Below, piece after piece: positions 1-8,315 of a DNA stretch of 64,000 nt. The stretch lies in the NCBI GenBank assembly GCA_020630715.1, contig JAHDIQ010000002.1, positions 124,001-188,000 on the forward strand, read 5' to 3'. Every line of letters begins with the position of its first letter. Position 1 is the stretch's first letter. Source of the stretch: Nonlabens sp. GTDB lineage: Bacteria > Bacteroidota > Bacteroidia > Flavobacteriales > Flavobacteriaceae. The position numbers were made by a program, and so were the translations under genes. Under the pieces are notes generated by a model. The model was given only the letters and a program-made list of their open reading frames with translations. It had not been told where the DNA came from and ran no database searches.

Positions 1-546
1 GAACGTGCTATTCAAACCCTTTTTAGAACCGCATTACGTAATCATATTAAACTAAGTGATATAGCAGATACTAAAGCAAATATCTTACTTTCTGTAAATG
101 CTATTATTATATCTCTAGCGCTAGCTAATTTAATTCCTAAACTAGAACAGATCAGTAATCGTCATTTACTATGGCCTACTTTAATCCTTGTATTATTTTC
201 TGTAGCAAGTATTATTTTATCTATTATGTCTACCAGACCTAATGTAACTACTGGAGAATTTACAGATGAACAGGTGAAAAGTAAGAAGGTAAACTTATTG
301 TTTTTTGGTAATTTTCATAAAATGCCTCTAGATAAATACAAATCCTCTTTAATGAGTTTGCTGGATGAAAAAGAAGATGTGTATGAATCACTAATTAAAG
401 ATTTGTATTATTTAGGTATTGTTCTAGCTCGTAAATACAAGCTTTTACGACTTACTTACACCATATTTATGATAGGTATTATCCTATCTGTAGTGGCTTT
501 TGTAATATCATTTGCGACCTTAGATTTAGATGCGGTGGTGAGCTAA
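1..546 (+). CDS. Pycsar-effector-like membrane protein (DUF5706/PycTM type), 5' end cut by the window
   Basis: The reading frame is open from base 1, so the start lies outside the window; 181 C-terminal residues are visible. They contain three hydrophobic stretches: around ANILLSVNAIIISLALANL, around LLWPTLILVLFSVASIILSI, and LTYTIFMIGIILSVVAFVI near the C-terminus. The pattern LxDxADTKAN before the first segment, the STRPN after the second and the helical LLDEKEDVYESLIKDLYYLG before the third match the transmembrane module I know from Pycsar effector (DUF5706) proteins. In that family the module responds to cyclic pyrimidine nucleotides and damages the inner membrane; many flavobacterial versions carry an N-terminal HD domain, which would lie off this window. 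Function here is inferred; no cyclase gene is visible. The first ATG in frame is at 226, but the homologous sequence upstream shows that it is internal. Confidence 0.7.
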   Translation, partial: ERAIQTLFRTALRNHIKLSDIADTKANILLSVNAIIISLALANLIPKLEQISNRHLLWPTLILVLFSVASIILSIMSTRPNVTTGEFTDEQVKSKKVNLLFFGNFHKMPLDKYKSSLMSLLDEKEDVYESLIKDLYYLGIVLARKYKLLRLTYTIFMIGIILSVVAFVISFATLDLDAVVS

Positions 547-567
547 GAGGAATTTAATTGATGCTAA

Positions 568-1116
568 ATGAGAAGATTTATAATTTTAATTTCAGTTCTG
601 TTTTTCAACTGTAAAGGAAATAAAAATCTTCAAAAAGAGGAATTTTCTCAAACAGATGCCTATGAAATAATGAATGAACACTTAATTAAGTATTTTAAAA
701 AATCACATTCTACGATTTACATAAATAGCAGGCAGTTAAAACAACCTGAATTAGTTACAAAAGATAATAACGGTAATGTTATAGAACTTCCTTTTAATGG
801 GGAAGAGTTTGAACCTTTCCCCACTTTTACAAGTATATTATGGGATTTAGATCAGATTCATGGTGTAAACTTCATAGAATCAGAAGAATTTAATTATTAC
901 TTTAAAAAAAACGATTCTATTGATTTAAAGGAATTATGGGAATCTAAATATAACGGACACTTGATTCATAATGTTTCATATCCTATTTATGATTCTAAAT
1001 CAAAAACCGCTGTTGTTAAGGATTTTTTATACTCACCTTTTCTCTATTGTGGTACAAATCTAGATCAATTATACTACTTCAAAAAAACCGATAAAGGATG
1101 GATGATGGTAAATTAG
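568..1116 (+). CDS. Hypothetical lipoprotein
   Basis: The 182-residue product begins with a short signal peptide ending in a lipobox-like LFFNC (Cys at about residue 15), so it should be lipidated and held in the envelope. I recognise no domain. The C-terminal half has the pattern of flavobacterial small lipoproteins of unknown role: a 'Pxxxxxxxxxavv' strand, a Cys and a closing 'YYFKKTDKGWMMVN' strand. It starts 21 bases after the upstream membrane protein and could be co-transcribed with it; an AAGAGG stretch lies 18 bases before the start. The start was chosen because it places the lipobox correctly. It converges with the GAF gene, with only 4 bases between the stops. Confidence 0.6.
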   Translation: MRRFIILISVLFFNCKGNKNLQKEEFSQTDAYEIMNEHLIKYFKKSHSTIYINSRQLKQPELVTKDNNGNVIELPFNGEEFEPFPTFTSILWDLDQIHGVNFIESEEFNYYFKKNDSIDLKELWESKYNGHLIHNVSYPIYDSKSKTAVVKDFLYSPFLYCGTNLDQLYYFKKTDKGWMMVN

Positions 1117-1120
1117 GTGG

Positions 1121-3430
1121 CTACTCATACTTCACCATCACCCTAATCGCTTTTAAGCCTACTACTCCTTGCACATCGCTTAATTCTAAAAGCTCGACCT
1201 GATCTGTGAGATAACCTTGTTGCTGTAAGAAAGAAATGTATCTTAAATACTCGCGCTTACTATCATCATTAGTGTAAACGATAGCGATCTTTCCTTTTTG
1301 GGTAATGCGCTCTTGGGTATTTTTAATATGTGCTTTATCAATACGCTTTTTAATCACCTCATATCTCGCATTATAAGCGCCATCAACATCAAAACGCTTC
1401 TCGTCTACTCGATATCTTACACTCAACGTATTCCCGAAAACTAAAATCATACTAGCGGCTTCAATAGCTACCGGCAACTCTTTTTGATATTCATAAAAAC
1501 GCCGTTCCATCTCTATCATGGTTTGCAATTGCCACAATCTTAAATTTGAAAGATACACCTGATCAAAGGTAGATTGAGCCGTAATACTATCTCCTATATA
1601 GATATTATGCTCAATTCCATCTGTTTTAAAACGCTCAAAAAAGTGTGGATGGATTTGTTGTGCATCCTTTTGCTTTTTGTCTAGATAGCGTGCTAATTTC
1701 TCATTAACCGTTTGTACGGTACGGTCATAATTATCTCTATGTACATATATTACATCACTAACATCATTTAAATCTGCCTCGTAGGCTTGGACTTTAGATT
1801 TTAATTCTGGTGATAAATTCTTGACATGTTTCATCAGTGGATTTACCTCATTTTTAAGGATTCCAGTGATTTCATTTTCCGTATTTGCGGTAACACCTTG
1901 CGATACTAACTCTTCTTTATATTGTTGAATACGATGATTTGTTTGATCGTAAATAGGTAGTGGTTCTTTTGCTTTCGCGAAAGCGAAAATCTCATAAACT
2001 CTTTCTAATTGATGTACTAAATCGTTCTCAACAGCCTGATTACGAGCATTACTGCTTCCCACAATATCAATCTGACCAAATAATGGATAGACATCTGCAA
2101 ATCTGATATCTGTGAAACTATCTTCTTTTTGGGCCAGATTAGAACGTAACAATCTACGTGCTTCTTTTTCAAATTTCCATTGCACGCTAGGATGAATGGA
2201 TGTACATTCCGTCTGTATCAATGCTTTTACACTATTGTTATATTCTTGATTAGAACGTACTAATGCGGCTCTTAAATAATGAGATATTGAATCTAATTTT
2301 TTAGCATTAAAAGAGTTAAGCTCATAGCCGTTATTACTTACCAGCTCTAGAACTCCTAACAGCTTACCATCATTGTGGATAGGATAAAAAATCGCACTTT
2401 TAAAACCTTTTAATTCTAAGTTTTTAGGTAAAAAATCGTTGTTTACTAGGGTTTTATAGTGAGAAACATCTGGGATAATAAGTGGTTCAAAACGAGCTAG
2501 TAATCTCTCATAGGAGTCTTTGCATAGCGCAAGATCGCAATGCTTCTCTGTCTCATCACCTAATAAAAAACTAGAGCTGTCGCCATATACCATCGTTTCA
2601 AACAAACGGTCCTCATGATTATATACTGTAAATCCTACCTCTAGATCAGGAAGTTTAAAAATCTGTCTAAAAATCAATTTAATATCTTCGTTAGTGTGAG
2701 TTTTATCATCCACACTACTCATAAGGATCGTCTTTAAATCAGAAATAGCTACATCTACAGTCACATCTGTCAATGAAACAATCCCAAAACCTACAAATGA
2801 ATAACTACCAGCTGGAAATTTCTCTTTCCATAAATCTAAATTATCTGGTTCTTTAAGCAAATGCTTGATACAATCATCTGATAGTTCATGATTTTTGTCT
2901 TTTAAATGAACCTCTACAAAATCTGCATTATAAGTAACTCTGTAAGTCTTTAAACTACCCTTTCCATCAGGTATCTTACAGTGCATAGGTCTACTTAGGT
3001 CTATTTGAAAATTGTAGCATTGATTTAAAATAACACCACAAGCCATTTTAAAATAATCAAAATCAGCATTCTCTAAAAAAGAAAAATCATCTGTAGCACC
3101 GGCATCTCTTAGGATATTTTCAAATCGCTGTGATTTATTAAATAGGAAATCTGAAAAAGGAATCGTCGCTGCCTTAATTTCATTTAGTGTTAACGCTGTA
3201 GGAAATAAATCTGCTAACAGTACTTTTATAACTTCCTCCTTTTTATCAAAGTCATTTATGGAAATTCCTGTTTCTAGTTCAGGATTACGAGCTACAAAAT
3301 CTAAAATATTTTGTAAGTACTGTTTTGAAATAGGATCATTTGTTGCCTCGTAACGGCTTTTATAGTGTTCTATCACCTTGTGAAAACTTAAGGTGACTTC
3401 CATCATAAAATCATCAGGTAATTGGTTCAT
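1121..3430 (-). CDS. Large GAF domain-containing protein
   Basis: The 769-residue product has no signal peptide or membrane segment and is probably cytoplasmic. Residues about 240-400 look like a GAF small-molecule sensor domain: it ends in the typical ...FKSAIFYPIHNDGKLLGVLELVSNN strand pair. The N-terminal ~240 and the C-terminal ~370 residues match no domain I can name; the C-terminal half is helix-rich. No output domain (kinase, cyclase, HTH) is seen. Similar long single-GAF proteins occur in other flavobacteria without assigned function. The peptide FAFAKAKEPL about two thirds of the way along is encoded by one copy of the genome palindrome (1971-1984). Confidence 0.65.
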   Translation of the reverse strand: MNQLPDDFMMEVTLSFHKVIEHYKSRYEATNDPISKQYLQNILDFVARNPELETGISINDFDKKEEVIKVLLADLFPTALTLNEIKAATIPFSDFLFNKSQRFENILRDAGATDDFSFLENADFDYFKMACGVILNQCYNFQIDLSRPMHCKIPDGKGSLKTYRVTYNADFVEVHLKDKNHELSDDCIKHLLKEPDNLDLWKEKFPAGSYSFVGFGIVSLTDVTVDVAISDLKTILMSSVDDKTHTNEDIKLIFRQIFKLPDLEVGFTVYNHEDRLFETMVYGDSSSFLLGDETEKHCDLALCKDSYERLLARFEPLIIPDVSHYKTLVNNDFLPKNLELKGFKSAIFYPIHNDGKLLGVLELVSNNGYELNSFNAKKLDSISHYLRAALVRSNQEYNNSVKALIQTECTSIHPSVQWKFEKEARRLLRSNLAQKEDSFTDIRFADVYPLFGQIDIVGSSNARNQAVENDLVHQLERVYEIFAFAKAKEPLPIYDQTNHRIQQYKEELVSQGVTANTENEITGILKNEVNPLMKHVKNLSPELKSKVQAYEADLNDVSDVIYVHRDNYDRTVQTVNEKLARYLDKKQKDAQQIHPHFFERFKTDGIEHNIYIGDSITAQSTFDQVYLSNLRLWQLQTMIEMERRFYEYQKELPVAIEAASMILVFGNTLSVRYRVDEKRFDVDGAYNARYEVIKKRIDKAHIKNTQERITQKGKIAIVYTNDDSKREYLRYISFLQQQGYLTDQVELLELSDVQGVVGLKAIRVMVKYE
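1971..1984. repeat. Palindrome GCTTTCGCGAAAGC, copy 1 (coding)
   Basis: An exact 14-bp palindrome inside the GAF protein gene. In the gene's frame it reads Ala-Phe-Ala-Lys-Ala. The flanks are TTTT on the left and GAAAAT on the right, so only the right flank matches the extended consensus (G-N-AAT). Confidence 0.9.
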
Positions 3431-3517
3431 AGTTCAAAGGTACAGCTATAAATAGAACAATAATCGAGTTATTATTTTTTAGAAATACTTTAACCCATCA
3501 TACTTAAAGGAAACTCT

Positions 3518-3525
3518 TATTTTTG
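3518..3525 (+). promoter_or_regulatory. Bacteroidota -7 element TATTTTTG
   Basis: A perfect TAnnTTTG element 15 bases before the ATG at 3541. It overlaps the possible TTG start at 3523, which argues that translation begins at 3541. I see no clear TTTG at -33. Confidence 0.45.
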
Positions 3526-3540
3526 AAAAAATTCCTGATT

Positions 3541-4662
3541 ATGAAATATGTGATTTTTTCTTTGTCATTATTGTTTTTACTCACCTCATGTAATGAGAAA
3601 AAAGACATTAGCAACAACTTTATAGATGGTGACGCACCAGGTATTTATAATGGTATGCGTATTTACATGAATAAGTTAGGTCCTAGCAACAGACCTGTCC
3701 CAGTTGATACGGCTATTGTGATGGAAGAAAAGTTTGCCTTTAAAGACTTTGAAAACTTAACAGGTCCTGAATTACGTTTCATTACTATGGATACTGGACC
3801 ACAACGTTTTATTTTCATTAATGATAACAGTCCTTTAAAAATGACAGTTTATCAAGATAGTCTAGCTAAAAGTATTGTTACAGGTAATAAGGATAATGAA
3901 TTGCTTACTGCATTTAAAAAAGAGCAATTAAAACAATCAAAAAAGGCTACAAAATTAAAAAAAGAACGTACTGGAGCATTCCGTAACGGTAATCAAGAAG
4001 AAGGAAGTCGTATTACTGCCTTATGGCAAACTAGTGAAAAGGATTTTCTAAAAATGTCTACTGATATGGTAACATCTAATCCTAATAGTATGGTGAGTAG
4101 TATTATCATAGGTGACCTAATGAATTCTAAGTTAATTAACCCAGATAAAGCTAGAGAACTATTTGATTCATTAACAAAGGCTGGACAACAAAATCCTATT
4201 GCAAAAAGTTTAGAAGATATGTTACTTAAATATGAAGTAACTGGCATAGGTAAAAAAGCACCACCTTTTGAAGGTAAAACACCAGATGGAAAAATAATGA
4301 GTTTAGAAGATGCAATGGGAAAGGTAACTTTGATTGATTTCTGGGCGTCGTGGTGCGGTCCATGCAGACGAGAAAATCCTAATGTCGTTGCTGCTTATAA
4401 AAAGTATCACGCAAAAGGTTTTAACATTATGAGTGTTTCACTAGATCGTCCTAATGCAGATGCTGCATGGAAGGCTGCTATTGAAAAAGATCAAATGACC
4501 TGGTCACATATTTCAAATTTAGCCTATTGGAATGACCCCATCGCTAGAATGTATAATGTTAAGGGTATTCCAGCTACATTTTTAATAGATGAAAACGGTG
4601 TAATCATAGCAAAAAACTTACGTGGTAAAGCACTTCACGATAAACTAGAAGAAGTCTTATAG
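3541..4662 (+). CDS. Thioredoxin-like lipoprotein (TlpA family, DUF4369-type N-terminus)
   Basis: The product has a lipoprotein signal peptide ending in LLFLLTSC, an N-terminal ~200 residues of the DUF4369 type, and a C-terminal thioredoxin fold (last ~140 residues) with the redox motif WCGPC in FWASWCGPCRREN and the cis-Pro loop KGIPATFLID. Such proteins are extracytoplasmic thiol-disulfide reductases in Bacteroidota; the substrate is unknown. An in-frame TTG at 3523 would add six residues, but it lies inside the -7 promoter element, so ATG 3541 is preferred. The gene converges with the rhomboid gene with 2 bases between stops. Confidence 0.85.
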   Translation: MKYVIFSLSLLFLLTSCNEKKDISNNFIDGDAPGIYNGMRIYMNKLGPSNRPVPVDTAIVMEEKFAFKDFENLTGPELRFITMDTGPQRFIFINDNSPLKMTVYQDSLAKSIVTGNKDNELLTAFKKEQLKQSKKATKLKKERTGAFRNGNQEEGSRITALWQTSEKDFLKMSTDMVTSNPNSMVSSIIIGDLMNSKLINPDKARELFDSLTKAGQQNPIAKSLEDMLLKYEVTGIGKKAPPFEGKTPDGKIMSLEDAMGKVTLIDFWASWCGPCRRENPNVVAAYKKYHAKGFNIMSVSLDRPNADAAWKAAIEKDQMTWSHISNLAYWNDPIARMYNVKGIPATFLIDENGVIIAKNLRGKALHDKLEEVL

Positions 4663-4664
4663 AG

Positions 4665-5303
4665 TTATATGTATCTTAATTTTTTCATTACAAACAAAGC
4701 AATAATAGGTAGGGTCATTAAACCTACCGTAAGTGTCTGATCAAAAACAATTTGATAATTATATGCAATGGTGACAATAAAACCTGCTACGGCACCACCG
4801 AAGTGTGCGTCATGACCTATATTATCATTTCTTTTCTTCATTCCATATAAGGTATAAAAAAGGTATCCTATTGCAAATACGTAGCCTGGTACTATTCCAT
4901 AGATGTATAAATCAGGTTCTAACAGTATACCCGAATATACAATTCCCATTACAGCACCACTTGCACCAATAGAACTATAGTGATATTCATTCTTATGAAA
5001 TAAGTAGCTTAATCCATTACCCGCAAAAAGACCTGCTAAATAAACTGCTATAAAACCTGTTGTTCCAATGTTTTGAACTACATAATGGGCAAAAAAATAC
5101 AACGTAATCATATTAAACGCCAGATGTTGCACATTAGCATGTAAAAAAGCACTTGTGAAAAAACGGTACTGTTCGCCATTTTGTATTCCAGCAATCCAGA
5201 ATTTAAAATTATTAAAAAAAGTTAAATCCTTAAATCCTTTTATACTTACTATGACGCAGGACAGAACAACTACTATAGTAACTATATCTAAAGGTATATT
5301 CAT
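4665..5303 (-). CDS. Rhomboid family intramembrane serine protease
   Basis: The 212-residue, highly hydrophobic protein has about six membrane segments. The rhomboid signatures are present: HLAFNMITLYFF in the second segment (oxyanion His and Asn), GASGAVMG with the catalytic Ser (about residue 115), and HDAHFGGAVAGF with the catalytic His (about residue 168). It would cleave membrane-spanning substrates within the bilayer; the substrates are not evident from context. Length is usual for the short bacterial form without extra cytosolic domains. Confidence 0.88.
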   Translation of the reverse strand: MNIPLDIVTIVVVLSCVIVSIKGFKDLTFFNNFKFWIAGIQNGEQYRFFTSAFLHANVQHLAFNMITLYFFAHYVVQNIGTTGFIAVYLAGLFAGNGLSYLFHKNEYHYSSIGASGAVMGIVYSGILLEPDLYIYGIVPGYVFAIGYLFYTLYGMKKRNDNIGHDAHFGGAVAGFIVTIAYNYQIVFDQTLTVGLMTLPIIALFVMKKLRYI

Positions 5304-5332
5304 AGTCTTATTTTTCTAGGCCTACAAGATAG

Positions 5333-5340
5333 TATATTTG
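5333..5340 (+). promoter_or_regulatory. -7 element TATATTTG for the acyltransferase gene
   Basis: A perfect TAnnTTTG element, 14 bases before the ATG at 5355, in the space between the divergent rhomboid and acyltransferase genes. No good -33 TTTG is seen. Confidence 0.45.
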
Positions 5341-5354
5341 CCAAAAGCTTTTTT

Positions 5355-6269
5355 ATGCAAGCCGTTGCTTTTTATATGTTTTATCCTGTAATCTGGATTA
5401 TTTCTAGATTTCCTCCTAGACTAGCTTATCTATTAAGTGATCTGGTCTTTCTAGTACTTTTTTATCTTATCAAGTATAGAAAAGATGTAATCACTAGTAA
5501 CTTAAAAACTGCATTTCCCCATAAGAACGATCAAGAAATCAAAAGACTATATAAAGCAAGTACGAAACATTTTTGTGATAGCTTTATTGAAGTTATTTTA
5601 TCAATGGGATTATCACATGAGGAAATGCGTAAACGATTTGTGTTTAAAAATATTGATTTGGTTCAATCGTTATACGAAGAGAAAAGGCCTGTCGTTATAC
5701 TATTTGGACATCAAGCAAGTTACGAGTGGACCATGTGTGTAGATGGCCAATCAGGATATAAAATAATAGCCGTTTATAAGCCTCTAGCTAATAAGTATTT
5801 CAACAATTTAATTGTGAAAATTAGAAAAAAGTTTAATTCTACCTTAATTCCTAGCCACAAAGCTACCAAAGAGATAGGAAGTTCAATTGATAGTGGTGAA
5901 CTCGCGTTATACGGCCTAGTTGCAGATCAAGCGCCTGCCAGATATAGAGCCACTCATTTCACTACTTTTTTTAATAAGACCAGTGCTGTATTTACAGGCG
6001 GCGAACGTATAGCTCGTAAATACAATACTGCGGTTTTATTTCTTGCAGTTGAAAAAGTAAAACGTGGGTTTTATGAAGCAACGTTTCATACTATCACAGA
6101 GAACGGTGCCCAAACTGAGGAATGGCAAATAACAGATGGATTTTTTGACTTATTAGAAAAACAAATCAGAAAACAACCAGAATATTACCTATGGTCACAT
6201 AAACGCTGGAAAGTGACACCAGAAAATGCTAAGCGTGATGTTGTGCTATCTCCTCGAGCTCAGCAATAA
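5355..6269 (+). CDS. Lysophospholipid/lipid A acyltransferase family protein (LpxL/HtrB-like)
   Basis: The 304-residue protein has an N-terminal membrane anchor (residues about 1-40) and an acyltransferase core. The HX4E catalytic motif is visible as H-QASY-E in LFGHQASYEW at about residue 125. The spacing and the later block GLVADQAPA followed by the TTFFNKTSAVFTGGERIA region fit the LpxL/LpxM family, which adds secondary acyl chains to lipid A at the inner membrane. The Lpx genes at 21-26 kb give it a pathway context, but the substrate is inferred. The last 41 bases overlap the 3' end of the convergent glmM gene. Confidence 0.83.
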   Translation: MQAVAFYMFYPVIWIISRFPPRLAYLLSDLVFLVLFYLIKYRKDVITSNLKTAFPHKNDQEIKRLYKASTKHFCDSFIEVILSMGLSHEEMRKRFVFKNIDLVQSLYEEKRPVVILFGHQASYEWTMCVDGQSGYKIIAVYKPLANKYFNNLIVKIRKKFNSTLIPSHKATKEIGSSIDSGELALYGLVADQAPARYRATHFTTFFNKTSAVFTGGERIARKYNTAVLFLAVEKVKRGFYEATFHTITENGAQTEEWQITDGFFDLLEKQIRKQPEYYLWSHKRWKVTPENAKRDVVLSPRAQQ

Positions 6270-7623
6270 AACGTGTCGCTAAATCATCTGCGGCTTGTTG
6301 TGAAAAAGCTTCTGTGTAAATGCGGATGATAGGTTCTGTATTTGATTTTCTCATATGAACCCAATTCTCTTCAAAATCAATCTTAACACCATCAATAGTA
6401 GTTAATTCTTCACTATTATATTTAGTAGCAATATCGTTCAAAATCGCATCTACAGGCATTCCTTTTACTAAATTGACCTTTTTCTTACTCATAAAGTATG
6501 AAGGATAGCTCGATCTTAATTCGCTTACTTTCATATCCTTTTCCGTTAGCAATGATAAGAACATCGCTATTCCTACAAGTGCATCACGACCATAATGGGA
6601 TTCTGGATAAATAATACCGCCGTTTCCTTCTCCACCTATGACAGCATTTACCTCTTTCATTTTATTAACGACATTAACCTCGCCTACGGCGGCAGCATGA
6701 TAATTACCACCGTGTTTAACTGTTACGTCGCGTAAGGCTCTAGAAGATGATAAATTAGAAACTGTATCACCTTTTTTATGACTTAAAATATAATCTGCAC
6801 AAGCCACTAGAGTATATTCCTCGCCAAACATTTCACCTTCCTCTGTCATGAAGGCTAGTCGATCCACATCAGGATCAACGGTAATACCTAAATGAGCTTG
6901 ATGTTTTTTTACAGCTTCGGCCAGATCTCCTAAGTGTTCTTTTAAAGGTTCTGGGTTATGTGGAAAATGTCCAGTAGGTTCACAATATAGCTCTATCAAC
7001 TCTACTCCTAATTTTTTAAGTAAAGCAGGTACGGCAATTCCACCTGTAGAATTTACCCCATCTACCACAACTTTAAGATTCATTGCCTTAATTGCATCAA
7101 CCTTTGTTACTGGCATGGCTAAAACTAGTTCTACATGTCTATCTATATAATCTTCAATTACCGTAACTGTCCCTAGATCGTCAACAGATGCATAAGAAAA
7201 ACTTTCCTCATCTGCTGCATCTAGAATTTTTTGTCCTTCTACTCCATTTAAAAACTCTCCTTTATGGTTAAGTAATTTAAGAGCGTTCCATTGTTTAGGA
7301 TTATGACTAGCCGTTAGGATGATTCCTCCATCTGCTTTTTCCAATGGTACTGCAATTTCAACTGTAGGTGTGGTACTCAAACCTAAATCAATCACGTGAC
7401 ATCCTGAACCTATTAAAGTATTTTGTACTAAAGACTGAATCATAGCACCGCTTAATCTAGCGTCTCTTCCTATAACCACAGTAGGTGCATTCTTAGATGA
7501 TGCTTCTTTTATCCATTTCGCATAAGCGCTAGCAAACTTAACAGCATCTAATGGCGTTAAATTTTCTCCTGGTTCACCACCAATAGTACCACGAATTCCT
7601 GAAATAGATTTAATTAAGGTCAT
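6229..7623 (-). CDS. glmM: Phosphoglucosamine mutase
   Basis: The 464-residue product belongs to the alpha-D-phosphohexomutase family. It has the phosphoserine loop TASHNPKQWNALK (about residue 100), the metal-binding DPDVDRLAF, the sugar-binding GGEGNGGIIYP and the phosphate-binding RKSNTEPIIRIY near the C-terminus. The enzyme converts glucosamine-6-P to glucosamine-1-P for UDP-GlcNAc, the precursor of peptidoglycan and of the Lpx pathway. An in-frame ATG at 7671 would add 16 residues, but MTLIKSISGIRGTIGG is the usual start and a promoter lies between 7647 and 7678, so 7623 is chosen. Some family members are phosphomannomutases, which I cannot exclude. Confidence 0.88.
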   Translation of the reverse strand: MTLIKSISGIRGTIGGEPGENLTPLDAVKFASAYAKWIKEASSKNAPTVVIGRDARLSGAMIQSLVQNTLIGSGCHVIDLGLSTTPTVEIAVPLEKADGGIILTASHNPKQWNALKLLNHKGEFLNGVEGQKILDAADEESFSYASVDDLGTVTVIEDYIDRHVELVLAMPVTKVDAIKAMNLKVVVDGVNSTGGIAVPALLKKLGVELIELYCEPTGHFPHNPEPLKEHLGDLAEAVKKHQAHLGITVDPDVDRLAFMTEEGEMFGEEYTLVACADYILSHKKGDTVSNLSSSRALRDVTVKHGGNYHAAAVGEVNVVNKMKEVNAVIGGEGNGGIIYPESHYGRDALVGIAMFLSLLTEKDMKVSELRSSYPSYFMSKKKVNLVKGMPVDAILNDIATKYNSEELTTIDGVKIDFEENWVHMRKSNTEPIIRIYTEAFSQQAADDLATRFIAELEEIAQHHA

Positions 7624-7646
7624 AGAAATAAAGATTACATTTACTG

Positions 7647-7678
7647 CAAAAGTAAGCCTAGCGACAGCCAACTACAAA
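7647..7678 (-). promoter_or_regulatory. Promoter for glmM: -33 TTTG and -7 TACTTTTG
   Basis: On the minus strand TTTG (7678-7675) is followed after 20 bases by TACTTTTG (7654-7647), fitting the Bacteroidota consensus TTTG-N17-23-TAnnTTTG. The glmM start codon lies 23 bases further on. The promoter falls within the longer open frame, so it supports the shorter protein. Confidence 0.6.
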
Positions 7679-7687
7679 CCTGTATTC

Positions 7688-8263
7688 ATGAATTATCTTG
7701 CACATATTTATCTTTCAGGTGATGACACAGAATTACGTATCGGTAATTTCATAGCAGATTCCGTACGTGGCAAAGATTTTAGCGCGTTTCCAGATCGTGT
7801 TGCAGATGGAATTATACTGCACAGGCACATAGATACGTTCACTGATTCTAATGAAATCGTTAGAAAAAGTAAAGATTTACTACGTAATGAATACGGTCAC
7901 TGGAGTAGTGTCATTGTAGACTTATATTATGATCATTTTCTAGCACGCAATTGGAATGATTATCATGAAGAATCGTTAGATATTTACGTAGGAAAATTTT
8001 ACAACGATTTGAATTCTAATTTCAATATACTACCTAAAAAGGTACAGAAATTCATGCCTTATATGATCCAGCAAAACTGGCTTTTAAGTTATGCGACCAT
8101 TGAAGGTATCAGTGATATTTTTCATCAAATGAATAGACGTACAGGTAACCGTAGTAAAATGAACTTTGCTCCAGTAGAACTAAAGATACACTACCATGAG
8201 CTAGAAGGCCATTTTAGATTATTTATGGAAGAGCTACGGATTTATGTAGAATCTATGATATAA
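7688..8263 (+). CDS. Acyl carrier protein phosphodiesterase-like (AcpH family) protein
   Basis: The 191-residue product starts MNYLAHIYLSGDDTELRIGN and continues FIADSVRG, the typical N-terminus of the AcpH/DUF479 family, with HRHIDTFTDS (metal ligands His and Asp of an HD-type fold) at about residue 47 and YDHFLARNW later. AcpH removes the 4'-phosphopantetheine arm from acyl carrier protein in E. coli; activity here is inferred from family. It is divergent from glmM with 64 bases between the starts and ends at a bidirectional terminator. Confidence 0.82.
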   Translation: MNYLAHIYLSGDDTELRIGNFIADSVRGKDFSAFPDRVADGIILHRHIDTFTDSNEIVRKSKDLLRNEYGHWSSVIVDLYYDHFLARNWNDYHEESLDIYVGKFYNDLNSNFNILPKKVQKFMPYMIQQNWLLSYATIEGISDIFHQMNRRTGNRSKMNFAPVELKIHYHELEGHFRLFMEELRIYVESMI

Positions 8264-8290
8264 AAAAACCTCTCATTTGAGAGGTTTTTT
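8263..8290. terminator. Bidirectional rho-independent terminator
   Basis: The inverted repeat ACCTCTC-ATTT-GAGAGGT is flanked by A6 on the left and T6 on the right, between the convergent AcpH-like and TPR genes. It should work on both strands. Confidence 0.85.
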
Positions 8291-8315
8291 TGAATTAAAG
8301 CTTAATTAAATTCGT

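Noticed and set aside
3523-3540. TTG start of the thioredoxin lipoprotein.
   Set aside because: The TTG is part of the -7 promoter element; ATG 3541 gives a proper lipoprotein signal peptide.
7624-7671. Longer GlmM start at 7671.
   Set aside because: A complete -33/-7 promoter on the same strand lies at 7647-7678, so the extended start would be at or upstream of the transcription start.
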